A stretch of 64,000 nucleotides of DNA from Cyclobacteriaceae bacterium (lineage in GTDB: Bacteria; Bacteroidota; Bacteroidia; Cytophagales; Cyclobacteriaceae), in contig CATQIH010000017.1 in the NCBI GenBank assembly GCA_958296015.1, positions 1 to 64,000 on the forward strand, written 5' to 3'. The first letter of the stretch is position 1. The number at the start of each line of letters is the position of its first letter. Under the pieces are notes generated by a model. The model was not told where the DNA came from, searched no databases, and saw only the letters and a list, made by a program, of their open reading frames with translations. Shown here piece after piece: positions 51,828 to 61,013 of this stretch. A program made the translations under genes and the position numbers.

Positions 51828-53730
51828 ATACGTTGCAGTAACCGTTGATAATCGTTTTTACTTCCTCTTTGATTTGCAATAAATTTCTGTCAATGATCAG
51901 ATCCCTATCTTCTATAGAACTACCATCAGACTTATGCATAAATTGCACAAAAGGCTCTATTGCATACTTTTTTCTGAATCTATTCCTTTTAAGCTGAGCA
52001 TAGAAGTAGGCTTGGTCTTCATCCGTTGTTCTACCTACGAACTCGCCTCTCTTCAAGGTCTGCACTTCCTCTGGTTTGATGATGGGACGATCTTGTATGC
52101 CAAAGTTATGCCCTAGACTTCCATGATCTTGTTGATGGTAATTCATAGACACATTTTTACCGATGATTTCGCGTTCTTCTTTACCGATAGTTTCACTGAT
52201 TATTTTAGCTGTCTGTGGAAGATTGGTTCTGCCAAAGTACATATTGTTCATATTGGCAATGATGGTTTGTGCTTTTTGCAACCCATATTTCTCTACCAGC
52301 ATGGCGGTGTCCTGGGCAATGAGTACCATGGCGATCTTGTTAGAACGGGCCACTGCGCCTATATGGTCCAGATCATCCAGGTAAAGGGTGGTAGCTTCAT
52401 CCAGCATCAAAAAGCTTTTATGTTTGCCTTCCACATTCATCTGCTGCAGGGCAACGGTAAAGATACAGCTGATCACCGGTGCCAGTGCTTTGCGTATCTG
52501 CGGACTCATGCCGATAGATAAAAGTTTGGGATTATCCGGATTGTTGATGTTCAAATCAAAGTCATTGCCGGAAAGTATCCAGGCCAGTTTAGCAGTATTC
52601 AATCGGGCAATCACATTTTGTAGAGAAGCCACCTGGCCACCCAGCTGCCGGTCTGCCTTGGTATCCAGGGAGGTGACGATGCTGCGGATGTAGTCCCCGC
52701 ACGTAGGTTCACTCAGCAGCATGGAAAAGACATGCTGGAAATCCTGGTACAAAATTGTATTGAACACATGCGGAAGGGTGCATTGCTCAGGATGTTTTAC
52801 TTTATAGAACCAGATCAGGGCCGTAAACCAGTTGATGGCACTTCGGATAAAGAAGTTCCCGCTTTGTTTGACAGAGCTTAAGTCTAGATTGTTATAGATG
52901 CTGGTAGCTATTTCTTCTGCATAGCTGATATCTTTGATATAATCCGGACGAATAGGGTTAACCCGGTGGCATCGGGTCATATCTTCAAAATCCAATACGT
53001 ACAGCGGAAAAGGTGCTTTTTTCTGATAAAGTACTTTCTTTTGATGCTGAATTAAGATGGTGTTAAGTTCATTAGTGAGCGTCGGAAATTTATAGTCATA
53101 TAAGATGCCACAATAACCTTTCTCAATAAACTGTGACATATACGGACGTACCACCGATTCAGTCTTCCCAGACCCAGACCCGGCAATGACAATGGTATGC
53201 CTGAAAGGTTCTGGTACATTGACCCACCCCCTACCCTTTGTTTGTAGATTGATAGAATCTTTCGTGACAAGTTTTTTTCGCTTTACCAGGCTTCCTAGTT
53301 TATCCTTCTTCTCCGGAAATAAGAAACGACAAAAAGGTAAAAATACGATGATACTGAACAGTACTATGGGATAACCTATGCGAAAAGAAATAGAGGTATT
53401 CTCAAAGTTAATCAATAAATAAACACTCAACAGAAAAATAATGAGTGCCATACCCTGTACCACGCTATGTATTTCAAAGCTTTTATTTTGATGCTGCGGA
53501 CCTTGATAGCGAGGAATTTTATTAGCCACAGAAAGTATCACAAAGTATAGCACGATGAACGCTACGCGGATGGGCACTACTAACCTTTCAAAAAGAAATA
53601 ATAGCTTCGCAAACCAAGGGGCAATATCGCCTTCATAAAATGTAAGCAGGTAATAGTCTGCTGAAAGCAAAAGCAGTAAAAAGACGGTTCCAAAGAAACC
53701 CATCTGAAGTAGCTGTTGTGAAAAAAACAT
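51793..53730 (-). CDS. Conjugative coupling protein, MobC/TraG-like ATPase
   Basis: The 645-residue protein has N-terminal membrane segments (FFGTVFLLLLLSADYYLL; VAFIVLYFVILSVANKI; MALIIFLLSVYLLINF; IVLFSIIVFLPFCRFLF) and then a VirD4/TraG-type ATPase. Walker A is VIAGSGSGKTESVVRPYM near residue 185, followed by GILYDYKFPTL, and Walker B is KSFLMLDEATTLYLDDLDHI. AQDTAMLVEKYG and ETIGKEEREIIGKNVSM complete the family pattern. It would bring the relaxase-DNA complex to a type IV secretion channel at the inner membrane. No mating-pair genes are seen in the window, so the element is probably mobilizable rather than self-transmissible. The relaxase gene ends 2 bp upstream. Confidence 0.85.
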   Translation of the reverse strand: MFFSQQLLQMGFFGTVFLLLLLSADYYLLTFYEGDIAPWFAKLLFLFERLVVPIRVAFIVLYFVILSVANKIPRYQGPQHQNKSFEIHSVVQGMALIIFLLSVYLLINFENTSISFRIGYPIVLFSIIVFLPFCRFLFPEKKDKLGSLVKRKKLVTKDSINLQTKGRGWVNVPEPFRHTIVIAGSGSGKTESVVRPYMSQFIEKGYCGILYDYKFPTLTNELNTILIQHQKKVLYQKKAPFPLYVLDFEDMTRCHRVNPIRPDYIKDISYAEEIATSIYNNLDLSSVKQSGNFFIRSAINWFTALIWFYKVKHPEQCTLPHVFNTILYQDFQHVFSMLLSEPTCGDYIRSIVTSLDTKADRQLGGQVASLQNVIARLNTAKLAWILSGNDFDLNINNPDNPKLLSIGMSPQIRKALAPVISCIFTVALQQMNVEGKHKSFLMLDEATTLYLDDLDHIGAVARSNKIAMVLIAQDTAMLVEKYGLQKAQTIIANMNNMYFGRTNLPQTAKIISETIGKEEREIIGKNVSMNYHQQDHGSLGHNFGIQDRPIIKPEEVQTLKRGEFVGRTTDEDQAYFYAQLKRNRFRKKYAIEPFVQFMHKSDGSSIEDRDLIIDRNLLQIKEEVKTIINGYCNVYGSQTHTSESA

Positions 53731-53732
53731 AG

Positions 53733-55004
53733 TTATCCCATTTCAATGTTATCCCCGCCACGCCCTCGCTCTTTAAATTTTCGTAATTTCTTTCTTTCCT
53801 CATCCAAAAGCAACGTATCCTTAATCATTAGAGGCCCCCGACCTGCACTACCTAACACACTCAAAAGTTGAGCGGCTGAAACCGCTGTTTTTTCTTGACT
53901 TGGCATCCGTTGGAATGTGTCACCTTTACGGGCTTGACCAGCATGAGTAAAGTACTGACGATCCAGGTTATTTAAGTATTCATTTTCTTTTTGCTCTCTT
54001 CCGCGCATGGCAAAAAAATAAGGGTCATGCACGAAATTGCCTTCCATGAACTTATACTTTAATTTAGTCAAATTTATAAAATATGCTTTACTGTATTGAC
54101 AATCCTGACCAATCTTTTTCATGCGATCAGCATCTATTTTTTCTTCCCCCAAATGCTTGTTCATCTGTTCGGTGGCTGCCTCGATCTTTCGGTCAAAGTA
54201 TTGCTGGTCTTTTTCATTATACTTCTTATAGAACCCTTCTCTAAGGGTTTCTTTTTCATATTGAAACATGCTTTGAAAATTACGAGCACTTTTTTCCTGA
54301 AATCCTTTAATATGAAACCGCTCTTGCTTTGTTCTCGGGTTCAATGTGATGTTCTGCTGATTATCCCTTCTGGATACAATGATATGAACATGCTTGTTTA
54401 GCCCCGGCTTCTTATCTCCTACCCTGAACACTTCTCTATCTAATTTCTTACGCTCCCTCGCTTCTGCTCTTTTGATAAGGTGATCAATTTCAAGCTCATG
54501 ATAGGCATTGCCGCTATCCTGTAATATTTTAATTCGTTGCTGCTCCTTTTGACTAAGTAATTCACTGTTCTGCAAATCAATATTTTTTACCTCACGATCA
54601 TTGTGGATGTTGGCATACCATACCAGATCAGTGGATGCCAGCTTTCGTCCATTTTTGAGCTTGAAATTTTGCGCATAGTTTTCCATCACTTGCCTAACAT
54701 ATTTTCTAAGAAGATCATCATTGTTTTTGATATGCACTATCTCATCTTCCGAAGGATTGACAATAATACTATAAAACTTTTCTTCATTTACCTTCACTCC
54801 TTTTACATTATTATTGATCTTTTCTTTTACTTCTTCTGCAGAAATTCTGTCTCTTGTATGATTAAAAAATATTTCTTTTGGGATATCTTCTTTCTCATTT
54901 TCACGTTCCTCATGCCGCAGATATTCTACCAGTTGATCAACTGATCCAGTATTATTATATATCTTATTTCCGTCCTGCTGTGGATTAATAATTTTGATAT
55001 ACAT
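53733..55004 (-). CDS. Relaxase/mobilization protein (MobB, DUF5712-like)
   Basis: The 423-residue protein opens with MYIKIINPQQDGNKIYNNTG. It has FYSIIVNPSEDEIVHI, then DLVWYANIHNDREV and the metal-binding strand NKHVHIIVSRRDNQQNI, whose two His resemble the HUH-like relaxase histidine motif. The C-terminal part is long, charged and helical. The family nicks plasmid DNA at oriT and carries the strand to the recipient. It begins 1 bp after the upstream mob gene and ends 2 bp before the coupling protein gene: one tight operon. Confidence 0.75.
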   Translation of the reverse strand: MYIKIINPQQDGNKIYNNTGSVDQLVEYLRHEERENEKEDIPKEIFFNHTRDRISAEEVKEKINNNVKGVKVNEEKFYSIIVNPSEDEIVHIKNNDDLLRKYVRQVMENYAQNFKLKNGRKLASTDLVWYANIHNDREVKNIDLQNSELLSQKEQQRIKILQDSGNAYHELEIDHLIKRAEARERKKLDREVFRVGDKKPGLNKHVHIIVSRRDNQQNITLNPRTKQERFHIKGFQEKSARNFQSMFQYEKETLREGFYKKYNEKDQQYFDRKIEAATEQMNKHLGEEKIDADRMKKIGQDCQYSKAYFINLTKLKYKFMEGNFVHDPYFFAMRGREQKENEYLNNLDRQYFTHAGQARKGDTFQRMPSQEKTAVSAAQLLSVLGSAGRGPLMIKDTLLLDEERKKLRKFKERGRGGDNIEMG

Positions 55005-55403
55005 TTATAAATTTTTATTCGTTTTCATCATATTTTCCACATAATCAACGATCTCTTTCAGCTTCTCTTCCCTCAAATTTGGATCTATTATGTGATCTAC
55101 AAGTAAAACAATAAGAGCATCCTGATATAGCCTACCTCGCACCACTTCTTCTGTGATTTTTTGTAACAATGTCTGCTCTTGATGCTTGATAAAACTGATA
55201 ATTTTATCAGTACTTTTCTTCTGCGTTTGTATAATATCAAACTCCATTCTTGGTTTGTAAGTCAACGGATTGATACCTCGACTTGCAAAAAACATCATGC
55301 TTGCCTCTGCATACTCCTTAAGTTTACTATCTGCAAGTTCCGCTTGCTCACTTACCTTTTGATGTACGTCTGCATCTATTTGTAACGACTTTCTTCCGGG
55401 CAT
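55005..55403 (-). CDS. BfmA/BtgA-like mobilization accessory protein
   Basis: The preferred start is the ATG at 55403 (MPGRKSLQIDADVHQKVSEQ), which gives a normal beginning for the family; 55430 would add nine residues. The N-terminal strand and helices (SLQIDADVHQKVSEQAELAD) look like a ribbon-helix-helix DNA-binding unit, followed by a helical, charged tail with ISFIKHQEQTLLQKITEEVV. It likely binds near oriT and recruits the relaxase encoded immediately downstream (1-bp gap). The AT-rich region with inverted repeats just upstream is the probable binding site. Confidence 0.65.
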   Translation of the reverse strand: MPGRKSLQIDADVHQKVSEQAELADSKLKEYAEASMMFFASRGINPLTYKPRMEFDIIQTQKKSTDKIISFIKHQEQTLLQKITEEVVRGRLYQDALIVLLVDHIIDPNLREEKLKEIVDYVENMMKTNKNL

Positions 55404-56083
55404 ACTATTCTTTTTGTATACACAAAACAACTGATTTACTGGACTTTACAAATCATAGTATACAAATAAATTTCAAAAAACTATGTTTTTTGCCATAAAA
55501 CTCTATTTGTCAATAAGTTACATAAGAAACTTTGATAAATAGAGTTTTACTTCTTGCTATGATTTGCTATGATTTGTAACTTACAATGCTTTACTGTTAT
55601 AGACTAAATCAAACTTTGTCATCTGTAAAAGCTCTATGTTATTTCCATTCTCAACCCTTATACATACTGCTACTTATTTCAAGTGAAACCAACTTTTGTT
55701 AGTTTTAATTTTTTATAAAAAAACGTATTTATAAATATATACAAACATAGTATCATGATAGCGTAAAATAACATTTGTGTGTTTTCATGTTTGTATGACT
55801 ATAGTTTTTCATAAAAATGTGTATTTTTAAAAACATAAAAAAATAATCCCATAAAACCATACTTTTTATATTTTTATGTTTTTAGTTTTTTGTAATTTTA
55901 CATTTTAACCAATATACTATTTAATGTAAATGTATTTTTGTTAACATTTATTTTTACATTCCTACATTATTATATTTACATATTTTTATAAAAAGGCATA
56001 TTTTTGAAAATATTTTTTTATAACTTAATGAAAATTTAGCTTTATAAAAAACTAATTTTATATTAGTGTAAAAATATAAATCC
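55404..56083. other. AT-rich intergenic region: candidate oriT and centromere/origin
   Basis: The 680 bp contain no gene. Left part: inverted repeats and a 10-bp tandem repeat (listed separately) next to the mob genes. Right part: four imperfect copies of a (C/T)ATAAAA-n5-7-TATTT-like motif, at 55714-55735, 55810-55833, 55850-55875 and 55987-56010, in sequence that is almost all A and T. This layout between a mob operon and a parA gene fits an oriT plus a partition site or replication origin. No replication initiator gene is visible in the window. Confidence 0.4.
55448..55580. repeat. Inverted and tandem repeats upstream of the mob operon
   Basis: AAAACTCTATTTGTCAA (55497-55513) pairs with 55532-55548 with one mismatch (18-nt loop). 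GCTATGATTT is tandemly repeated at 55556-55565 and 55566-55575. Its core CTATGATTTGT is found inverted (ACAAATCATAG) at 55448-55458. Such nested repeats are typical of oriT or of an operator for the mob genes. Confidence 0.55.
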
Positions 56084-56752
56084 ATGAAAAAATTCATATT
56101 ATCAGCACAAAAGGGAGGAAAGGGCAAATCACTTCTCACTGCATTGATAGCAAATTCACTAGCCATAGACTACCACAAAAAAGTGTTAGTCATTGATGCA
56201 GATGAGCAGGGCACACTAACTGATGTTCGTACAGAAGACCAGGACTATGCAGATGAATTCCCTTATGAAATTCATAGCATACCAGTAACAAAAGTGGTAG
56301 ATTTTCTAGACGACCTTGATTCCAATCAGTACGATGTAGTATTCATAGATATGCAAGGGAGTATTAGTGATGAAGATCTGATTGAAGTGCTCATGGAAGC
56401 TAACCTTGTACTATTACCTATTGTAGCGCAACAAGCGGATTTATTGTCAGACAAAAGATATATTCAGACAATTAAACAAATAGAAGAGTACAAACTTACA
56501 GAGCAAGACATAGATTTTAAATTGTTCGCTGTCATTAATCGGAAAAGGGGGTGGTTAGAAGAAAAACAGATTGCTTCCTTTTGCCAGGATATAGGAGTGG
56601 ATATGTTTGAATCTACTTTGCGTGATCTCACAATTTATTCACGTTTCAATACCTATGAAAGCTACGTGAGCAGTGAAAGTAAAGAAATTGATAAGGTAAG
56701 GGATGAATTTAAAATCTTCATGGATGAATTGGTAGAAAAATTTAACTTATAA
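56084..56752 (+). CDS. ParA-family partition ATPase
   Basis: The 222-residue protein has a deviant Walker A, SAQKGGKGKSLLTALIANSL, at the extreme N-terminus. Next are VLVIDADEQGTLTDV, the Walker B YDVVFIDMQGSISDEDLIE, and the later motif LFAVINRKRGWLEEKQ. There is no N-terminal DNA-binding domain, so it is a short plasmid-type ParA (class Ib-like). It would position plasmid or element copies by ATP-dependent patterning on the nucleoid, with the next gene as adaptor. The two genes are 4 bp apart. Confidence 0.88.
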   Translation: MKKFILSAQKGGKGKSLLTALIANSLAIDYHKKVLVIDADEQGTLTDVRTEDQDYADEFPYEIHSIPVTKVVDFLDDLDSNQYDVVFIDMQGSISDEDLIEVLMEANLVLLPIVAQQADLLSDKRYIQTIKQIEEYKLTEQDIDFKLFAVINRKRGWLEEKQIASFCQDIGVDMFESTLRDLTIYSRFNTYESYVSSESKEIDKVRDEFKIFMDELVEKFNL

Positions 56753-56756
56753 CAAG

Positions 56757-57302
56757 ATGGCAGACAATACAAAAAAAGTATCTAGCATAGTTCCTAAAAG
56801 AGGCTCCAGGAAAAAGGTAGCAGCATTGATCAGGCAAGAATCTTTCAATCATGCCTATCCTAAGAAAGGGGAGGAGCCGCAAAGTCCTGTAATAGAACAA
56901 ACAGAACAAAGTGATATGCAGCAAAAAACAGTTGAACAGCACTCTGCTGAGCGACACTCAGCGGAATTGCCAGTTTCTGTAGATACACCCAAAAATCAGG
57001 AAGAGAAGTCCGAAAGTAGGCAGGAAAATTTGGCGGAGCAAAAACCTACTACAGATGAAGAAGAAAAGACAGTTAGCAAAGCAACTGGCACAACTTCCAA
57101 AAAAGGAGGAAAAGGTAAAAATAAGTATGAATACGATTATACAACTATTGCAGTAGATTCACCTACAGCAATGGCCGTCCAGATTGCTTCCAAAATGATA
57201 CAGGAAAAACAAAATGAATTTACTAAAATAGCCATACGTGAGCGTTTGAAAAGTCTTATCAAAAAAGGAAAAATATATGATCTACCCTTCTTTGATATAT
57301 AA
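56757..57302 (+). CDS. Probable partition partner (ParB-like adaptor)
   Basis: The 181-residue protein has a basic N-terminus (VPKRGSRKKVAALIRQ), a long low-complexity acidic/Gln-rich middle (residues about 40-120), and a conserved-looking C-terminal part (YDYTTIAVDSPTAMAVQIAS; TKIAIRERLKSLIKKGKIYD). The last part could be a ribbon-helix-helix or similar DNA-binding unit. Position 4 bp after parA makes it the likely centromere-binding partner. No direct family match is claimed. Confidence 0.55.
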   Translation: MADNTKKVSSIVPKRGSRKKVAALIRQESFNHAYPKKGEEPQSPVIEQTEQSDMQQKTVEQHSAERHSAELPVSVDTPKNQEEKSESRQENLAEQKPTTDEEEKTVSKATGTTSKKGGKGKNKYEYDYTTIAVDSPTAMAVQIASKMIQEKQNEFTKIAIRERLKSLIKKGKIYDLPFFDI

Positions 57303-57383
57303 CTTATGAAAGTTGTTTTACAACAGAACACTAACTTGTTGCACAAAAATTTCGTATATTACACATAGCAAAGGTTGAAACTT

Positions 57384-57617
57384 ATGAGCAAAATTAGCGA
57401 AAACGTTATAGCAAGAGAAAACAAAACCGTGCCCGCCAAGTACCAAGAAGTGTTTGACAAGATGGATGCATATCGCCGTGGTGAAATCAGTTTTCAGGAA
57501 TACACTGCCATCCCAATAAAAACAGTAAATGCTGCACGAGCATGGCGACGTAAGTGGATTGTAAATCCAAGTCTAGAGACATGTTATCCGGATATGAATC
57601 TGGATTCTGACATATGA
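57384..57617 (+). CDS. Small protein coupled to a phosphoribosyltransferase-like gene
   Basis: The preferred start is the ATG at 57384 (MSKISENVIARENKTVPAKY); the earlier start at 57375 adds three residues. The 77-residue protein is charged and mostly helical (EVFDKMDAYRRGEISFQEYT; NAARAWRRKWIVNP). It has no recognised domain. Its stop overlaps the next start (ATGA at 57614-57617), so the two are made together. The size and order resemble an antitoxin/toxin or regulator/enzyme pair, but that is only a suggestion. Confidence 0.55.
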   Translation: MSKISENVIARENKTVPAKYQEVFDKMDAYRRGEISFQEYTAIPIKTVNAARAWRRKWIVNPSLETCYPDMNLDSDI

Positions 57618-58609
57618 ACCGAGAAAAATCCGAATTTTCGGTTGATCCTGATTTAAACCTTTCTTTTGGCGGTGGACCTGGAACTAAGCTTGACCGATCT
57701 CGCCTTCGTTTGCTTAAGCAAGAATTAGTTGCCCGTCCTGGTCGTGATGATATCTATACACGGACTATCGCAAAAGAGTTTGTACCTGGGATGCGTTCTA
57801 TGTTAGAGAAAATCCCACAAGGCAGCAATTTAATTATTATGCCTTCAACAACAGGTACCAATACAGTACCCGCTCACTTGGCCACCCAACTAAAGAAAGA
57901 ACGTTCAGACCTGTATCTGATCAATGCAAAGGAAGATATGATCTGGGTAGCTCACTATTCCGAGTCAAAAATTAAGCATAACTATCAAGACCGTACCTAT
58001 GATCCCCGCCGATTTGGTTTCAATAGCCAGAAACTAGACAAACTTGTACAACAAGGACGCCCTTCCTATATTGTTGATGATTCTATTTCTACTGGTGAAA
58101 GTGCCTTTGTACTGCAACGCCAGCTTTCCAAAGAAGGCATACATGCACAAGGAGTCATTGCGGGGGTGGTAGGTGAAAAATACCATGTTCGTGCTTCTGA
58201 CATGCGGCGGCTGTATGAAAGAATGACGGAAGACTATCCTTCATATTATGAACCCAAACAGTTAAAAGAAGATATACATACTCATTTCGCTGGGTTTCCT
58301 CGTACAAAAATCACCAGTTTTGAAAGAGAACTAAGCAGGCAAGAAAACCCGGATATACCATATCGATATTTACAGCAATCAGCAGAATACTACCGCAGAC
58401 AGGAGCTAGATCCAAAAAGTGTTCTTGACAGAACCTATGAGCTAAGCGGCCAGCATAAAAGCCCAAAACGAAGCCTACAGGAACAACTCAAGATCGATTA
58501 TCCTAATCTTAGTGAAGAAGACATTAATCGCTATGCTGATATTATGCAGCAGCGTCAAAAGCAGGAAGGAACAAAAAGTAAAGGGCAAGATTTTGGAAAT
58601 GAACTATAG
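57614..58609 (+). CDS. Phosphoribosyltransferase-like protein
   Basis: The 331-residue protein has a type I PRTase signature, YIVDDSISTGESAFVLQRQ, near residues 150-170. The two Asp and the S-T-G loop form the PRPP-binding motif. A preceding strand/turn reads NLIIMPSTTGTNTVPAHLA, and the strand after it is AQGVIAGVVG. The C-terminal half is helical and basic (LRRLYERMTEDYPS-type, SQRQKQEG tail). A normal salvage PRTase is shorter (about 180-220 residues). PRTase folds also occur in mobile-element systems of unknown function. It lies in the plasmid-like block and overlaps the small upstream gene by 4 bp. Confidence 0.65.
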   Translation: MNREKSEFSVDPDLNLSFGGGPGTKLDRSRLRLLKQELVARPGRDDIYTRTIAKEFVPGMRSMLEKIPQGSNLIIMPSTTGTNTVPAHLATQLKKERSDLYLINAKEDMIWVAHYSESKIKHNYQDRTYDPRRFGFNSQKLDKLVQQGRPSYIVDDSISTGESAFVLQRQLSKEGIHAQGVIAGVVGEKYHVRASDMRRLYERMTEDYPSYYEPKQLKEDIHTHFAGFPRTKITSFERELSRQENPDIPYRYLQQSAEYYRRQELDPKSVLDRTYELSGQHKSPKRSLQEQLKIDYPNLSEEDINRYADIMQQRQKQEGTKSKGQDFGNEL

Positions 58610-58771
58610 TTAGCTGTCAATTAGCTAGATAAAATGAAGTATACGCAGAAATTCCGTAATACATCAAATTACATCACTATAGTCAACATTTGATTCTTAT
58701 CAGATTCTTGCCGAATTGAAGAGCGTAAAGAAACGTATAAATATTTTTTGATTACCAAGATGTCACTTAGA

Positions 58772-59197
58772 CTATTTTTTATAGAAAGGATACTTTGCAT
58801 TGATATTGTCAAAACCACTTACAGCAGTAAGCAAGGTGACTATAAATGATATTGACCATTGAAGAATATCACCATTGTTAGCTCTCAAAGATGTATCAGC
58901 TATAACTCCTAACGCTAATCCTAATTCTATACATCCAAACCAGTATAAATCTTTGTTTTTAAGTACAAAAAGCCCATAAGCTGCTATACCTGCAACAAAT
59001 ACAATTAATGATACTATAAGTATGCCACCGAAATTCATTGGTAAACTATAATTAATTATATCGGATAAAGCATGTAAAGATTTCATTATAAATGAAACAG
59101 AAGTTGTAAAAACTGCAAGAAGCAGAATCAATACAACACCTTTAAGTTTTTTGCTTTTTTTAAGTCTATCATCAAATGATTTATTGTCAACATTCAT
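58772..59197 (-). CDS. Small four-helix membrane protein
   Basis: The 141 residues have a charged N-terminus (DDRLKKSKKLKG) and four hydrophobic helices (VVLILLLAVFTTSVSFIM; ILIVSLIVFVAGIAAYGLFV; FGCIELGLALGVIADTS; ISFIVTLLTAVSGF). No family is recognised. It is separated from both neighbours by more than 150 bp. Confidence 0.55.
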   Translation of the reverse strand: MNVDNKSFDDRLKKSKKLKGVVLILLLAVFTTSVSFIMKSLHALSDIINYSLPMNFGGILIVSLIVFVAGIAAYGLFVLKNKDLYWFGCIELGLALGVIADTSLRANNGDILQWSISFIVTLLTAVSGFDNINAKYPFYKK

Positions 59198-59371
59198 CTC
59201 TTATGATCAATTTTTGTTATGTATGATATTTTTTTAGTATTTTCTACTTAATACACCTGCTTCCGATTTGGATTTGTCTCTAGTTTTGCTTGCAAAATAC
59301 TGCTCTATGTATTCCGTTAGCCTTCGTTAAAATTTGTACTTATTTTTCCAAATAGGATTTCAGCAACCATA

Positions 59372-59752
59372 TCAAATGTAATCGGTGCCTCGGTTAGGTG
59401 TAACCCAAGCAGCAATTGGATTAATTGGTATTTTCAGTAGTACGTTAAACTCCTGATGGCTCGGCAGGGTAGCAATATATTCCCATTTAAATTGCTGGTA
59501 AACAGCTTTAGCAACTTCAATAGGATAAAGTTTAAGACAGATAGCCAATGCTAATTGAGCCGGACCGGAGCCACCATAACCATGCCCAAACCCACTAGGA
59601 GAATGGTTCCTAATTTTAAGACTTTCTTTTAAGCTTAAAGGTGTATCATCATTATTGAGATAGTAAAGACAATCACTATCATAGTTTTCCAGCATCTCTA
59701 TAACTTCTCGAGAGCGGATAAAACATTGTAATCTGATGCTATTAGTTTTCAT
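59372..59752 (-). CDS. DUF6166-domain protein
   Basis: The 126-residue protein contains the DUF6166 hallmark NHSPSGFGHGYGGSGPAQLALAI, followed by a helix and a QFKWEYIATLP strand. Proteins of this type are common on mobile elements and have no known function. It starts 5 bp after the XRE-like gene, so the two form an operon. Confidence 0.7.
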   Translation of the reverse strand: MKTNSIRLQCFIRSREVIEMLENYDSDCLYYLNNDDTPLSLKESLKIRNHSPSGFGHGYGGSGPAQLALAICLKLYPIEVAKAVYQQFKWEYIATLPSHQEFNVLLKIPINPIAAWVTPNRGTDYI

Positions 59753-59757
59753 AAGTT

Positions 59758-60195
59758 TTAGCTTTGCGATTGTTCTGCGGATTTAATAGGATTAGGGCCT
59801 TCAGACAAATTTACCTTGGTAAATAACTGCTGAGCATCCTGTATTACTTGTTGATAAGCTTGAACCTGTTTTCTCAACCGTTCATTTTCTTGCAGCAAAA
59901 TGTTACTCATCTGCAAATTCGGTTCTCCCTGGTTAAAAAGCCACCAGTTTAGGTTAAGCTCTGGGATAATCTGTTTTATTTTAATGATAGTCTCACAGGC
60001 AGGAAATTGCAAACCGTCACGTATTTTGTATAAAGTTTCAGGTTTCATTCGTGTTGCTGTAGCTACCATATTGGCATTGACATTTTTTTTTTCAAATTGT
60101 TCTTCCAGTTTACCACCAATTTGCTTTAAAATAGCTTCTCTCTGCTGCTGAAACAGTTCCGTTTGGTGTTGATCTATTTTCGAACGTTTACCCAT
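59758..60195 (-). CDS. XRE-like helix-turn-helix protein with C-terminal coiled coil
   Basis: The preferred start is the ATG at 60195 (MGKRSKIDQHQTELFQQQRE); the frame stays open up to 60294. Residues of about 25-90 form a helix-turn-helix (VNANMVATATRMKPETLYKI) with the helper helix (FPACETIIKIKQIIPELNLNWWLFNQGEP) common in plasmid and phage regulators. The tail is a coiled coil (LLQENERLRKQVQAYQQVI). It probably represses its own operon with the DUF6166 gene. Confidence 0.7.
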   Translation of the reverse strand: MGKRSKIDQHQTELFQQQREAILKQIGGKLEEQFEKKNVNANMVATATRMKPETLYKIRDGLQFPACETIIKIKQIIPELNLNWWLFNQGEPNLQMSNILLQENERLRKQVQAYQQVIQDAQQLFTKVNLSEGPNPIKSAEQSQS

Positions 60196-60319
60196 AGTTT
60201 TTGAAGCAATATAAGGAATACCAGATACATGCGGGTATTTTATGCCTGGAAGAAAGTGATGATAGACCATTGAGCTATAAAATTGTCTGTGCAATACAGC
60301 CAGAACAGATATTAGATCA

Positions 60320-60885
60320 TCAGGTAATTAAAAACTGATGAGCAAACCGCTCAGTTACTATGTCTGCCAGTTGCGGAATGCCGCTCAGATGAAAATTGAC
60401 TTCATGTAATGACTTTAGCAGTAAGTCTATGCTATTCCAATGCTCAGGGAGGGCTACTCCCTGCCAATGAGCAAAGTCTTTGATTTCAGCGATTCTATCG
60501 GCAGTTAAAGTTTCTTCCTCGGGATAGGCTAACTGATATATCTCGGATAAAGAAAGCCCTACAGAGGAAAGAAAATGATCTAATAAAGCCAACACACAAG
60601 CGTCAATGCTGCCATCACCGGGCGTCGGTCGCAAAGTTGCCCGGCACGATAGGGTCTAGGTGAAAAGTGACCTTTACGAAGACAATCATTAACAATCTTG
60701 GTACTGTCTGACTTCAGAAAAGATGGATGTCTTTGAACAATATGGCGAACTCCATCGCCCGACCCAGCTTTAACCTTTACAAAGGTTTCACTAACAACAG
60801 GGTAGCCACCTTGATAGCCTTGTTGCTGGGCTACATACAAATAAAATGATTTCGTCCGACAAAAGAACAATTCACGGTATTGCAT
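60320..60885 (-). pseudogene. Mobile-element protein of unknown family, probably frameshifted
   Basis: Two overlapping minus-strand frames seem to be parts of one gene. The first (60885 to about 60640) encodes MQYRELFFCRTKSFYLYVAQ ... RKGHFSPRPYRAGQL. The second (about 60640 to 60320) encodes TPGDGSIDACVLALLDHFLS ... IVTERFAHQFLIT. Both have protein-like composition and a single shift near 60,640 joins them. No family is recognised. It lies next to the DUF932 gene, typical for plasmid cargo. Confidence 0.45.
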
Positions 60886-60934
60886 AACAAAAGGGGAAAA
60901 GAGTATTAATTTATTAGGATGGAGAAAAAGTTGG

Positions 60935-60997
60935 CCCGATATTATGAAATGAATTTTCTAAGCGGCACGGCAGCGGCCGCCGCTCCGTAATACCGGG
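60935..60997. repeat. Interrupted inverted repeat around a GC-rich core
   Basis: CCCGATATTA (60935-60944) pairs with TAATACCGGG (60988-60997) with one mismatch. The core holds a GC-rich palindrome AGCGGC-C-GCCGCT around 60972-60984, unlike the AT-rich surroundings. It lies 17 bp after the DUF932 stop and may be a terminator or a site used by the mobile element. Confidence 0.4.
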
Positions 60998-61013
60998 CAA
61001 ACCTCTCTACAAG

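Noticed and set aside
55700-56083. CRISPR-like repeated AT-rich motifs
   Set aside because: The motif copies are short, imperfect and unevenly spaced, with no cas genes; they fit iteron-like or centromere repeats better.
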